Source: Streptomyces antimicrobicus
GTDB lineage: Bacteria; Actinomycetota; Actinomycetes; Streptomycetales; Streptomycetaceae
DNA length: 64,000 bases
Assembly: GCF_020532625.1 (NCBI RefSeq)
Contig: NZ_JAJAUY010000009.1
Location: 24,007 to 88,006 of the forward strand
Reading direction: 5' to 3'
The notes beneath the pieces are model-generated. The model did not search any database, was not told the DNA's origin, and saw nothing but the letters and a program-made list of their open reading frames with translations. Positions 51,740-58,646 of the stretch are shown here, piece by piece; within the stretch, counting starts at the first letter, position 1; the number at the start of each line of letters is the position of its first letter. Made by a program: the position numbers and the translations under genes.

Positions 51740-53041
51740 TCACCCGCCGCCGCCCACCACCCCCACCTGCTCGCGGTACCACTCCGCACAGGCCCCGAAG
51801 GCCTCCGAGAACCTCGCCCCCGGAGAAGTCGGCACCATCGCCCACAACCGCCTGCTGTCGTACCAGTGGTCCACACCCAGCAGCGAGACCTGCCGCCGCG
51901 TCACCGGATCCCCACCGCCCCCGAGCAACTCCAGCGCACCCTCCAGGTCCACGTCCCCCACCGGCAACGCCAGCCCCAACGCCCGAGCCACGGTCCCCAC
52001 CAACTCCCGAGCCGTCACGGGCTCGGGATGACTCGCATGCAGCACCCGCCCCGGCCCCCCGACCCAGCCACCCTGTCCGCCGGTACCGACCCAATCGCCT
52101 TCACGACCTTGACCGGCATGGGCCTGGGCATGGGCCCCGACCCCGGAGGCCGGCCCGGCACCCGCCCCAGCACCCGGCCCAACGCCCGCCCCTGCACCCG
52201 GCCGGGCACGCGCCCCGGCACCCACCCAGGCCTCAGGCCCAGCACCTGCCCCGGCACCCGCCCCAGCACCCGGCCCAACGCCCGCCCCAACGCCCACCCC
52301 AGCGCCCGGCCGGGCACGCGCCCCGGCACCCACCCAGGCCTCAGGCCCGACACCCGCCCCGGCACCCGGCCCGGCACCCGGCCCGGCACCCGGCCCAACG
52401 CCCAGCCCGGCCCCCACCCCCTCCCCCCACCCCACCGCCAAATCCGCCACCGCCCCCGCCAACGCATCCACGGACACCATCGAGATCCGCGCCCGCCCCC
52501 CATCCACCCAGCACGGCAACCGCCCCAGCAACCGCACCAACGACGGCACCACCCACCGATCCCCCCGCCCGTACACCAGGTGCGGCCGCAACACCGTCCC
52601 GCCCGCCGCCAGCACCACCCGCTCCCCCGCCAGCCGCGTCACGCTCGTCACCGACCCCGGCTCCTCCGCGAGCTCCCCCTCCGCCGCCCCCCGATGCGCC
52701 CCGTCCCGGTACACCGCCGCCGTCCCCACCTGAACGATCCGCCGCACCCCGGCCCGTCGCGCCTCGGCCACCAGCGCCGCCGTCCCCTCGACGTTGACCG
52801 CCCGGCACTCGTCCTCCCCGCCGCCGATCCGCGAAGCGGCATGCACCACCGTCGTCACGCCTTCGCACACCCCCCGCAGCGAAGCCCCGTACGCCAGGTC
52901 CCCCCGTACGACCTCCACCCCGGGCCCCGCCGCAACCCCCGCCCGGCGCACGAGCATCCGCACCCGCGCTCCCCGCGCAAGCAACCCGCCGACCACGGGC
53001 CCCCCGATAAACCCGCTCCCACCCGTCACAAGAACCAACAC
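51740..53041 (-). CDS. NAD-dependent epimerase-like protein, partner of AfsA-2, with minisatellite insertion
   Basis: A 433-residue extended SDR: VTGGSGFIGGPVVGGLLARG (about 5-24), VVHAASRIGGGEDECRAVNVEGT, VGTAAVYRDGAHRG and VYGRGDRWVVPSLVRLLG. As in the homologue at 23998-24918, no YxxxK catalytic pair is apparent. Between the cofactor domain and the C-terminal HASHPEPVTARELV region about 110 residues of Gly/Ala/Pro repeat are inserted (minisatellite 52130-52420). Ends with the AEWYREQ element shared with the homologue. GTG 53041 start. Divergent from the SDR at 53143. Confidence 0.8.
   Translation of the reverse strand: MLVLVTGGSGFIGGPVVGGLLARGARVRMLVRRAGVAAGPGVEVVRGDLAYGASLRGVCEGVTTVVHAASRIGGGEDECRAVNVEGTAALVAEARRAGVRRIVQVGTAAVYRDGAHRGAAEGELAEEPGSVTSVTRLAGERVVLAAGGTVLRPHLVYGRGDRWVVPSLVRLLGRLPCWVDGGRARISMVSVDALAGAVADLAVGWGEGVGAGLGVGPGAGPGAGPGAGAGVGPEAWVGAGARARPGAGVGVGAGVGPGAGAGAGAGAGPEAWVGAGARARPGAGAGVGPGAGAGAGPASGVGAHAQAHAGQGREGDWVGTGGQGGWVGGPGRVLHASHPEPVTARELVGTVARALGLALPVGDVDLEGALELLGGGGDPVTRRQVSLLGVDHWYDSRRLWAMVPTSPGARFSEAFGACAEWYREQVGVVGGGG
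52130..52420. repeat. in-frame minisatellite within epimerase-2, including a 108-bp duplication
   Basis: CCGGCAC-type hexamer repeats fill this segment. A block starting GCCGGGCACGCGCCCCGGCA occurs at 52201 and again at 52309, exactly 108 bp (36 codons) apart, so the frame is kept. The encoded tract is Gly/Ala/Pro/Val-rich and probably forms a flexible insertion. Confidence 0.85.
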
Positions 53042-53142
53042 GTCCCCCACCCCCACCACGCGCCCACCCCTGAGCACCACCCGTTCGACATCACGGAACG
53101 GAACCCCTTCGGGGAAAACTCGCACCGTGTTACGGTCGCGCC

Positions 53143-53919
53143 GTGATGGCGGGGAGCAACTTACTACTGCCGGGGAAATCGGCGTTGATCACCGGCGCGA
53201 GCGCCGGCATCGGCGCGGCCGCGGCCCGCGTTTTCTGCCGCGAGGGCGCATCCGTCACCCTCGCGGCCCGCCGCGAGCCGGAACTCGCGGCCCTGACCAA
53301 GGAACTCCGCGCCGCCGGCCACCAGGCCCAGTACGTCGTCGCCGACGTGACCCGCCCCGACGACGTCGCCCGCGCCGTCAGCGCCGCCGTGACCGCCTAC
53401 GGCCGCCTCGACGCCGCCTTCAACAACGCCGGCACCGGCGCCGAACCCAAACCGCTGCACCTCCTCGACGAGGACGTCTACGACCACGTCATGGACACCA
53501 ACGTCCGCGGCGTCTGGCACTGCATGCGCCACGAGATCCGCGCCATGCTCGCCTGCGGCCACGGCGGCACGATCGTGAACAACAGCAGCACCGCCGGCCT
53601 GGTCGCCACCCCCGTCACCGCCGCGTACATCGCTTCCAAGCACGCGGTACTCGGCCTGACGAAGGCGGCCGCCGCCGAGTACGCCGCCCAGAACATCCGC
53701 GTCAACGCCATCGCCCCCGGCTCCACGCGCAGCGAGATGATCGACGCGTGGCTGCAGCAGAACCCCGCCATGGAGGAGGTCCTCCTCCAGTCGGCTCCCC
53801 TCCCCCGCATCGCGGCCCCGGAGGAGATCGCCGAAGCAGCAGCCTGGCTCTGCAGCGACCGGGCCTCGTTCGTCGTAGGAGCCACCCTGTCGGTGGACGG
53901 CGGGTGGACTACGAGGTGA
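53143..53919 (+). CDS. short-chain dehydrogenase/reductase with a leading TTA codon
   Basis: A 258-residue classical SDR: ITGASAGIGAAAARVF (about 16-31), NNAGTG (about 90), Ser in NNSSTAGLVA and YIASKHAVLG with the catalytic Tyr/Lys. It may reduce the keto or butenolide intermediate, as ScbB/BprA-like enzymes do in butyrolactone pathways. A TTA leucine codon at 53161-53163, the seventh codon from GTG 53143, would make expression depend on the bldA tRNA. ATG 53146 is the alternative start. Divergent from epimerase-2. Confidence 0.9.
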   Translation: MMAGSNLLLPGKSALITGASAGIGAAAARVFCREGASVTLAARREPELAALTKELRAAGHQAQYVVADVTRPDDVARAVSAAVTAYGRLDAAFNNAGTGAEPKPLHLLDEDVYDHVMDTNVRGVWHCMRHEIRAMLACGHGGTIVNNSSTAGLVATPVTAAYIASKHAVLGLTKAAAAEYAAQNIRVNAIAPGSTRSEMIDAWLQQNPAMEEVLLQSAPLPRIAAPEEIAEAAAWLCSDRASFVVGATLSVDGGWTTR

Positions 53920-54380
53920 GGACGGGGTCGGGATAGGGGCTCGGCTCGGCTCGGCTCGGTCCGGCTCGGTCCGGCGAGAGCACAGGGGCGGAAGGGCGGA
54001 AGGGCGGAACGGCAGAACGGCAGAACGGCAGAACGGCAGCCAGCCCAGCGCGACAAACGACAGCGCAACACCCGCCCCAGGGACGCAGCCTCCCCCAGCC
54101 CCGTCGGCACAGTCTCGGTGTCTGCCCGACAGCCATCGTCCGTGCGGGGCGGCGCGCCCTGTCAAGGGCGCTCCCTCCGGTCGCGTCGCTTCGCGATGTC
54201 GCTGCGCTCCACCCTTGACAGACCACACCGCCCCGCCCAGCCAACGGCCAGTCGGTCAGGCACCGAAAGGGCGGCAAGGGGGACGGGTCTCCGCCGAGCC
54301 ACGACCACCCCCTGAGCCGAGCCCTTACAGCCTGAGCTCCGTCCGAGGCCCCACCCGGCACTCCAGGCCGGCCCGCCGGC
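53920..54380. other. intergenic region with simple repeats
   Basis: Holds GGCTCGGCTCGGTCC-type repeats (53940-53972) and AACGGCAGA repeats, four copies near 54010-54050. No gene recognised. A long inverted repeat is listed separately. Confidence 0.6.
54144..54236. repeat. long imperfect inverted repeat with CTGTCAAGGG / CCCTTGACAG arms
   Basis: Inner arms at 54159-54168 and 54212-54221 are perfect over 10 bp; outer GC arms CGGGGCGG and CCGCCCCG extend it to about 54144-54236. The loop holds TCGCTTCGCGATGTCGC. Palindromes with these CTGTCAAGGG ends are seen dispersed in Streptomyces genomes, in my recollection, so it may be a mobile-like repeat rather than a terminator. Confidence 0.55.
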
Positions 54381-54389
54381 CTCCAGACC

Positions 54390-54890
54390 ATTAACGCCGT
54401 TAACGCCCCCCTCGGCTGCGACAGAAGACGGCGAAAGACCCATCGCACCGCCGACCGCAGCAGCTCGGTTCCCTACGACGTCTACGACGAGGCGGCCCGC
54501 CACTCCCCCGAGCCGCAGCTCGCCGCTCTGATCCTGTCCATCGCCACGGTCACCTCTGGACCGCCACCCGCCAGCAGGCCGGCTCCTGGTCCTGCCCCCG
54601 CCACCCCCGCCCACGCCCACGCCCACACCATTAACGCCGTTAACACCGACCGCCGGAACGCACCCAGCCGCCCAGCCCCTGTCCAGAACCACCCCGGACC
54701 ATTAACGCCGTTAACACCGAACCCGGGAACCGCGCGCCCAGCCCAACCCCTGCCCAGGACCGGCCCCGGACCATTAACGCCGTTAACACCACCCCGCCTC
54801 GCACGGCCCAAGCACCCCACCCAGGCCCAGCACTCCGCCCCGCCCCAATCCCCCCTGGGGACCGTTAACGGCGTTAACGCCGTTAACGCC
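54390..54890. repeat. five GTTAACGCC arrays (candidate centromere-type repeats), cluster 1
   Basis: Arrays at 54390-54407, 54630-54647, 54701-54718, 54773-54790 and 54864-54890. Each has two or three TTAAC boxes spaced 9 bp apart (consensus ATTAACGCCGTTAACRCC); GGCGTTAACGCC within the three-box array is a perfect palindrome. AT-rich GTTAAC is very rare elsewhere in this DNA. They lie upstream of receptor 4 and 1.4-2 kb before parA. Confidence 0.82.
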
Positions 54891-54924
54891 CCGACACGCG
54901 CCGCAACCCGCACCACACCTCCAC

Positions 54925-54948
54925 AAAAAAGTACTGGTCGACTGGTTT
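54925..54948. promoter_or_regulatory. possible receptor-binding site upstream of receptor 4
   Basis: AAAAGTACTGGTCGACTGGTTTT contains ACTGGT twice, 8 bp apart around GTCGAC, in an AT-richer patch about 180 bp before the receptor 4 start. It resembles the AT-flanked form of autoregulatory elements but symmetry is imperfect. Confidence 0.35.
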
Positions 54949-55128
54949 TCTTCCCGCTCTCGCTGAAGCTAGATTGACCCCCGCAGCCCCACCAGCCTCA
55001 GAGTCCCCAGCAGCCTCACAGGCTCGCGGCTCAGGAGCCCACGGCCTCACCGGCCCACCCCCAGCCCCGCCCCCCAGCCACACCCCCAGCCACACCCGCA
55101 GGCCCACCCCACCCAGGAGCACCCCACA

Positions 55129-55818
55129 ATGGCGCGCGCCCGACAGGAACGAGCCGAGATCACCCGACAGGCGATCCTCGACGGCGCCGCCATCGCCTTC
55201 GACCGGTCCGGTTTCGGCGGCACGAGCCTCAGCGACGTCGTCAAGCACGCCGGCGTCACCAAGGGCGCCCTCTACTTCCACTTCCCGTCGAAGGAAGCCC
55301 TCGCCCGCACCCTGATGGATGAGCAGCTCCTGGTCGCCGACCTCGTGCCCACGGACGATCCCGGACTCCAGACCGTCATCGACCTCACGCACCACATGGC
55401 CCACGGGCTGCGTACCAACGTCCGCATCCGTGCCGGCATCCGCCTGGTCATCGAGTTCGGCTCCTTCACGCACCCCGATCCGTCGGCGTACGAGGGCTGG
55501 ATCGACATCGGCCACAGCTGCCTGACGCCCGCCCAGGAACGCGGCGACCTCCACGCCTCCCTCGACGTGCACGCCCTCTCGACGTACCTCGTCGGCTCGT
55601 TCACCGGCGTCCAGGTCACCTCGCACGTCCGCACCGGCCGCGCCGACCTCCACGACCGGATCGTCGACCTCTGGAACCTCGTTCTCCCCGGCATCGTCCC
55701 GGCGGACCGCATCGACCGCTTCGACCCGGCCGGCTCACCCGAGTGCCGGGCCGCACGAGCCGCCCAGGCCGACCCCGAGCTCACCGCCCGCAACCGCCAA
55801 GCCGTCCCGGCCGGCTGA
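55129..55818 (+). CDS. TetR-family gamma-butyrolactone receptor homologue (receptor 4)
   Basis: A 229-residue ArpA/ScbR-type repressor. HTH: LSDVVKHAGVTKGALYFHFPSKEALARTL (about 33-61). The ligand domain has VGSFTGVQVTSHVRTGRADLHDRIVDLWNLVLPGI, very like the C-terminal region of BarA/FarA/ScbR. ATG 55129 (MARARQERAEITRQAIL). It is the only one of the four receptors encoded rightward and stands next to the partition operon. Which of receptors 3 and 4 binds the local signal cannot be decided from sequence. Confidence 0.91.
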   Translation: MARARQERAEITRQAILDGAAIAFDRSGFGGTSLSDVVKHAGVTKGALYFHFPSKEALARTLMDEQLLVADLVPTDDPGLQTVIDLTHHMAHGLRTNVRIRAGIRLVIEFGSFTHPDPSAYEGWIDIGHSCLTPAQERGDLHASLDVHALSTYLVGSFTGVQVTSHVRTGRADLHDRIVDLWNLVLPGIVPADRIDRFDPAGSPECRAARAAQADPELTARNRQAVPAG

Positions 55819-55878
55819 CACCGCCTCCAGGGCGGCCTCGCACGCGCCGTGGTGAACCACGGGGGTGCTCGCTACGGC

Positions 55879-55972
55879 GTGTGCGAGGCCGCCCTGTCGC
55901 ATGTGTTGCGAAGCCGCTGTCGCATGTGTGCGAGGCCGCCCTGTCGCCCGTGTGCGGGACCCCCTGTCGCCC
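55879..55972. repeat. four tandem 23-24-bp iterons upstream of parA
   Basis: Units begin GTGTGCGAGGCCGCCCTGTC and start at 55879, 55903, 55926 and 55950. The first three contain TGCGA and TCGCA (or TCGCC) arms about 10 bp apart, so each is a small dyad. They lie 360 bp upstream of parA and could be operator or partition-site iterons. Confidence 0.75.
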
Positions 55973-56232
55973 TCGGCGCAACCCGCACCCACCCCACACC
56001 AGCCGCTGCACCCCCGCCCCGGCCCACCCCCGCCCGGACCCACCCTGCGCCCACCTTCCGCCCACCCTCCGCGCGGCCACCACGCGGCCACCGGGCGGTG
56101 GCCCGCGCCCACCCCGAGGACGGCCGCCCTCGGCTCACCCACTCCCACGGCGGACCCCTCCCCGCGCGCCCCCGCCTCATCCCCCACCGCGCAGCTCGGC
56201 CGCCCGGCGCCCCGCCACCACCCCACCACCCC

Positions 56233-56262
56233 GGCGTTAACGCCGTTAACGCCGTTAACGCC
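56233..56262. repeat. GTTAACGCC array of three boxes upstream of parA
   Basis: GTTAAC at 56236, 56245 and 56254, period 9 bp, flanked by GGC and GCC. It lies 70 bp before parA, where a ParB or ParA operator would be expected. CGTTAG(C/T)AAA also occurs twice nearby, at 56270 and 56312. Confidence 0.82.
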
Positions 56263-56330
56263 TCGATTCCGTTAGCAAAACTCAAGCGTGGCGCCCACAT
56301 CCACCCTCGAACGTTAGTAAAGTCCCTCTC

Positions 56331-57578
56331 ATGACTTCGCCCTCGTCACCGAGCGACCGCGAGAAGGTCGTCTCCAAGCTGCCCCCGTGGCTGCGCCAGG
56401 AGTTGAAAATCCGCACCGCCCAACTCCGGGTGGACATCCAGGACGCCGTCCACCAGGGCATCGCCCAGTGGTCCGCCCTCGCTTCGGCCCCCTCCCCCGT
56501 CGACACCTCCGGCGCCGAGTCGTTCTCCACCTGGCTGCCCGCCGGCCAGTGGGACTCCTTCCGCACCGGCGCCAAGGACCGCGGCGTCTCCCTCATCCAG
56601 GGACTCGCCCAAGCCGTCCAGCTCTGGCTGGAGATGAACCCGGCCCCCACCGTCCAGCGCCCCTCCGTGGTCCGCCGCATCGTCGTCTGCAACCAGAAGG
56701 GCGGCGTCGGCAAGACCGCCATCACCGCGGGCACCGCCGAGGCCCTCGCCGAGGACCCGCACTCCCTCCACCCGGTCCGCATCGCCCGCCAGCTGGCCCG
56801 CCTCACCGACGACGGCGCCCCGCACGAGCCGAGCGCCTTCTCCGTGGAGGACCTGCCCGGCCTCGGCATGCGCGTCCTCCTGGTCGACTTCGACCCCCAG
56901 GGCCACCTCACCAAGCAGCTCGGCCAGCAGCCCATGCCCATCGGCGGCGACAGCCTGACCTGCCACATGGCGGGCGAGGCCAAGGGCCCCCTGTCCGATC
57001 TCATCGTCCCCATCGACGACGAGCGCTTCGGCGACCGCCTCCACCTCCTCCCCTCCTGCACGGACGCCTTCCTCCTCGACGTCCGCCTCTCCACCGTCCG
57101 CGCCCGCGAGGCCGCCCTCGAACGCGCCCTCGCCCCCGTCGAGTCCGACTACGACGTCATCCTCGTGGACTGCCCGCCGAGCCTCGGCCTCAGCATGGAC
57201 GCGGCCATCTACTACGGCCGCCGCCGCGACACCGAGCAGCCCGGCGCCTCCGGCGCACTGATCGTCGTCCAGGCCGAGGACTCGTCCGCGGACGCGTACG
57301 ACCTCCTCACGTCCCAGATCAACGACCTCCGCGACGACCTCAGCCTCGACATCGACTACCTCGGCCTCGTCGTGAACCTCTACGACGGCCGCCGCGGCTA
57401 CATCGCCACCAGCTCCCTCCAGGCCTGGATGGACATAAAGGACCCGCGCGTCGTCGCCGTCGTACCCGACCTCAAGGAGCAGCGCGAGGCCGTCCGCCTC
57501 AAGCAGCCGCTGTTCGTCTACGCACCCAAGGGCGACCAGGCAGTGGCCCTGCGCGCCCTCGCCAGGGAGATCTCATGA
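56331..57578 (+). CDS. parA: ParA-family partition ATPase
   Basis: A 415-residue Walker-type ATPase that drives plasmid segregation. Deviant Walker A KGGVGKTA at residues 123-130, Walker A' in VLLVDFDPQGHLT, and Walker B DVILVDCPPSLGLS. The 110-residue N-terminal extension before the ATPase core (as in type Ia ParA proteins) may bind DNA for autoregulation, and it includes a possible helix-turn-helix (VSLIQGLAQAVQLW). ATG 56331 has only a weak ribosome site. It overlaps parB by 4 bp. Type Ia-like size suggests a plasmid rather than chromosomal system. Confidence 0.93.
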   Translation: MTSPSSPSDREKVVSKLPPWLRQELKIRTAQLRVDIQDAVHQGIAQWSALASAPSPVDTSGAESFSTWLPAGQWDSFRTGAKDRGVSLIQGLAQAVQLWLEMNPAPTVQRPSVVRRIVVCNQKGGVGKTAITAGTAEALAEDPHSLHPVRIARQLARLTDDGAPHEPSAFSVEDLPGLGMRVLLVDFDPQGHLTKQLGQQPMPIGGDSLTCHMAGEAKGPLSDLIVPIDDERFGDRLHLLPSCTDAFLLDVRLSTVRAREAALERALAPVESDYDVILVDCPPSLGLSMDAAIYYGRRRDTEQPGASGALIVVQAEDSSADAYDLLTSQINDLRDDLSLDIDYLGLVVNLYDGRRGYIATSSLQAWMDIKDPRVVAVVPDLKEQREAVRLKQPLFVYAPKGDQAVALRALAREIS

Positions 57579-58522
57579 GCAAGGCCGACAAGCTCGGGGT
57601 ATCGGCCTCCTTCGCCCGCGCCCAGACCGCCGTCAGCTCCCGCCGCGCCGCCATCGCCGAGGCGACGGGCGCGCCCACCTCCGGGACCGTGCCGCCGTCC
57701 GAGGTGCCGATCGAGGCGCTCGCCCCCAACCCGTTCAACCTCCGCGAGGAGCTGACCGACCTGGACGAGATGTCCCAGTCGCTGCTCTCCCGCGGCCAGC
57801 TCCAGCCGCTCGCCGTGGCGACCCGGATGGCGTTCATGGAGGCGTACCCGGGCCAGACCGACGGCCTCGGCCGGGCCCCGTACGTCGTCATCGACGGCAA
57901 CCGCCGGCTCGCCGCGGCCCAGCTCGCCGGGCTCAAGACGATGCACATCCACGTCAACGACAGCCTCGCCGCCTCGGCCGCGGACATCCTGGAGTCGGCG
58001 CTCATCGCCAACGTCCACCGGGTCGACGTCGCCCCCATGGACCAGGCCCGCGCCCTCCAGGAGCTCGTCGAGGTCCACGGCTCCCAGGCCCAGGTCGCCA
58101 AGCGCCTCGGCAAGACCCCGGCCTGGGTCTCCCAGCGCCTGACCCTCCTGAACCTCACCCCTCCGCTCCAGGAGAAGGTCGAGTCCGGCGAGCTCAAGGT
58201 GGAACCCGCCCGCCGCATCGGCCGCCTCCCCCAGGAGCAGCAGGAGGCAGCGGCCGCCGAGACGATCAACGCCGCCCACACCAACCCGCCGCGCCAGCGC
58301 ACCCGCCCGGCGCCCCCGGCCGACACCGTTAACGCCGTTAACACCCCGGCCGCCCCGGCCGCCACCCTGCAGCCCGCCACCCCGCAGCCCGCCACCCCGA
58401 CTCCCAGCCGCCGCATCACCATCGCGACGGACACCCCGGAGACGATCGCGGACGCCCTGACGGCCCACCTCCCCCCGGACGACCTCAAGGCCGTCACAGA
58501 ACTCCTGATGTCCCGCATCTGA
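57575..58522 (+). CDS. parB: ParB-family centromere-binding protein
   Basis: A 315-residue ParB/Spo0J-type protein that binds centromere sites, hydrolyses CTP and recruits ParA. The N-terminal CTP domain includes IEALAPNPFNLREEL (about 49-63) and the Arg box IDGNRRLAAAQL (about 108-119); the helix-turn-helix is SQAQVAKRLGKTPAWVSQRLTLL (about 170-192). The linker (about 230-275) is Ala/Pro/Thr-rich and itself holds a GTTAACGCC array at 58328-58345, encoding VNAVNT. ATG 57575 overlaps parA by 4 bp. A C-terminal dimerisation segment ends DLKAVTELLMSRI. Confidence 0.93.
   Translation: MSKADKLGVSASFARAQTAVSSRRAAIAEATGAPTSGTVPPSEVPIEALAPNPFNLREELTDLDEMSQSLLSRGQLQPLAVATRMAFMEAYPGQTDGLGRAPYVVIDGNRRLAAAQLAGLKTMHIHVNDSLAASAADILESALIANVHRVDVAPMDQARALQELVEVHGSQAQVAKRLGKTPAWVSQRLTLLNLTPPLQEKVESGELKVEPARRIGRLPQEQQEAAAAETINAAHTNPPRQRTRPAPPADTVNAVNTPAAPAATLQPATPQPATPTPSRRITIATDTPETIADALTAHLPPDDLKAVTELLMSRI
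58328..58345. repeat. GTTAACGCC array inside parB
   Basis: GTTAACGCCGTTAACACC, two boxes 9 bp apart, lies in the linker-coding part of parB, so the site is kept within coding DNA. Confidence 0.82.
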
Positions 58523-58566
58523 GAGGCCGGGAGAACAACGGCACTACGCACGGGGGCGCTGACGGC

Positions 58567-58584
58567 ATTAACGCCGTTAACGCC
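58567..58584. repeat. GTTAACGCC array between parB and tap
   Basis: ATTAACGCCGTTAACGCC, two boxes 9 bp apart, 80 bp upstream of the tap start. Confidence 0.82.
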
Positions 58585-58646
58585 CCCACGTGCGTTCCAT
58601 GTGCGTTCCACCGTGCGTTTCACATAGGCTCGCCCTGGAGGTACCG

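Noticed and set aside
49432..52797. A 1121-codon plus-strand open frame over afsA-2, the low-complexity gap and epimerase-2
   Set aside because: It is a proline/arginine shadow in another frame; the real genes there have clear domain motifs.
54390..54890. GTTAACGCC arrays considered as transposon ends or integron-like sites
   Set aside because: No transposase or integrase gene is near and no target duplication is seen; array spacing and position favour protein-binding sites.
56331..58522. Assignment of parAB as the chromosomal segregation locus
   Set aside because: No chromosomal parS sequence, no gid/rnpA/dnaA neighbourhood, and a long type Ia-like ParA next to tap-tpg point to a plasmid.
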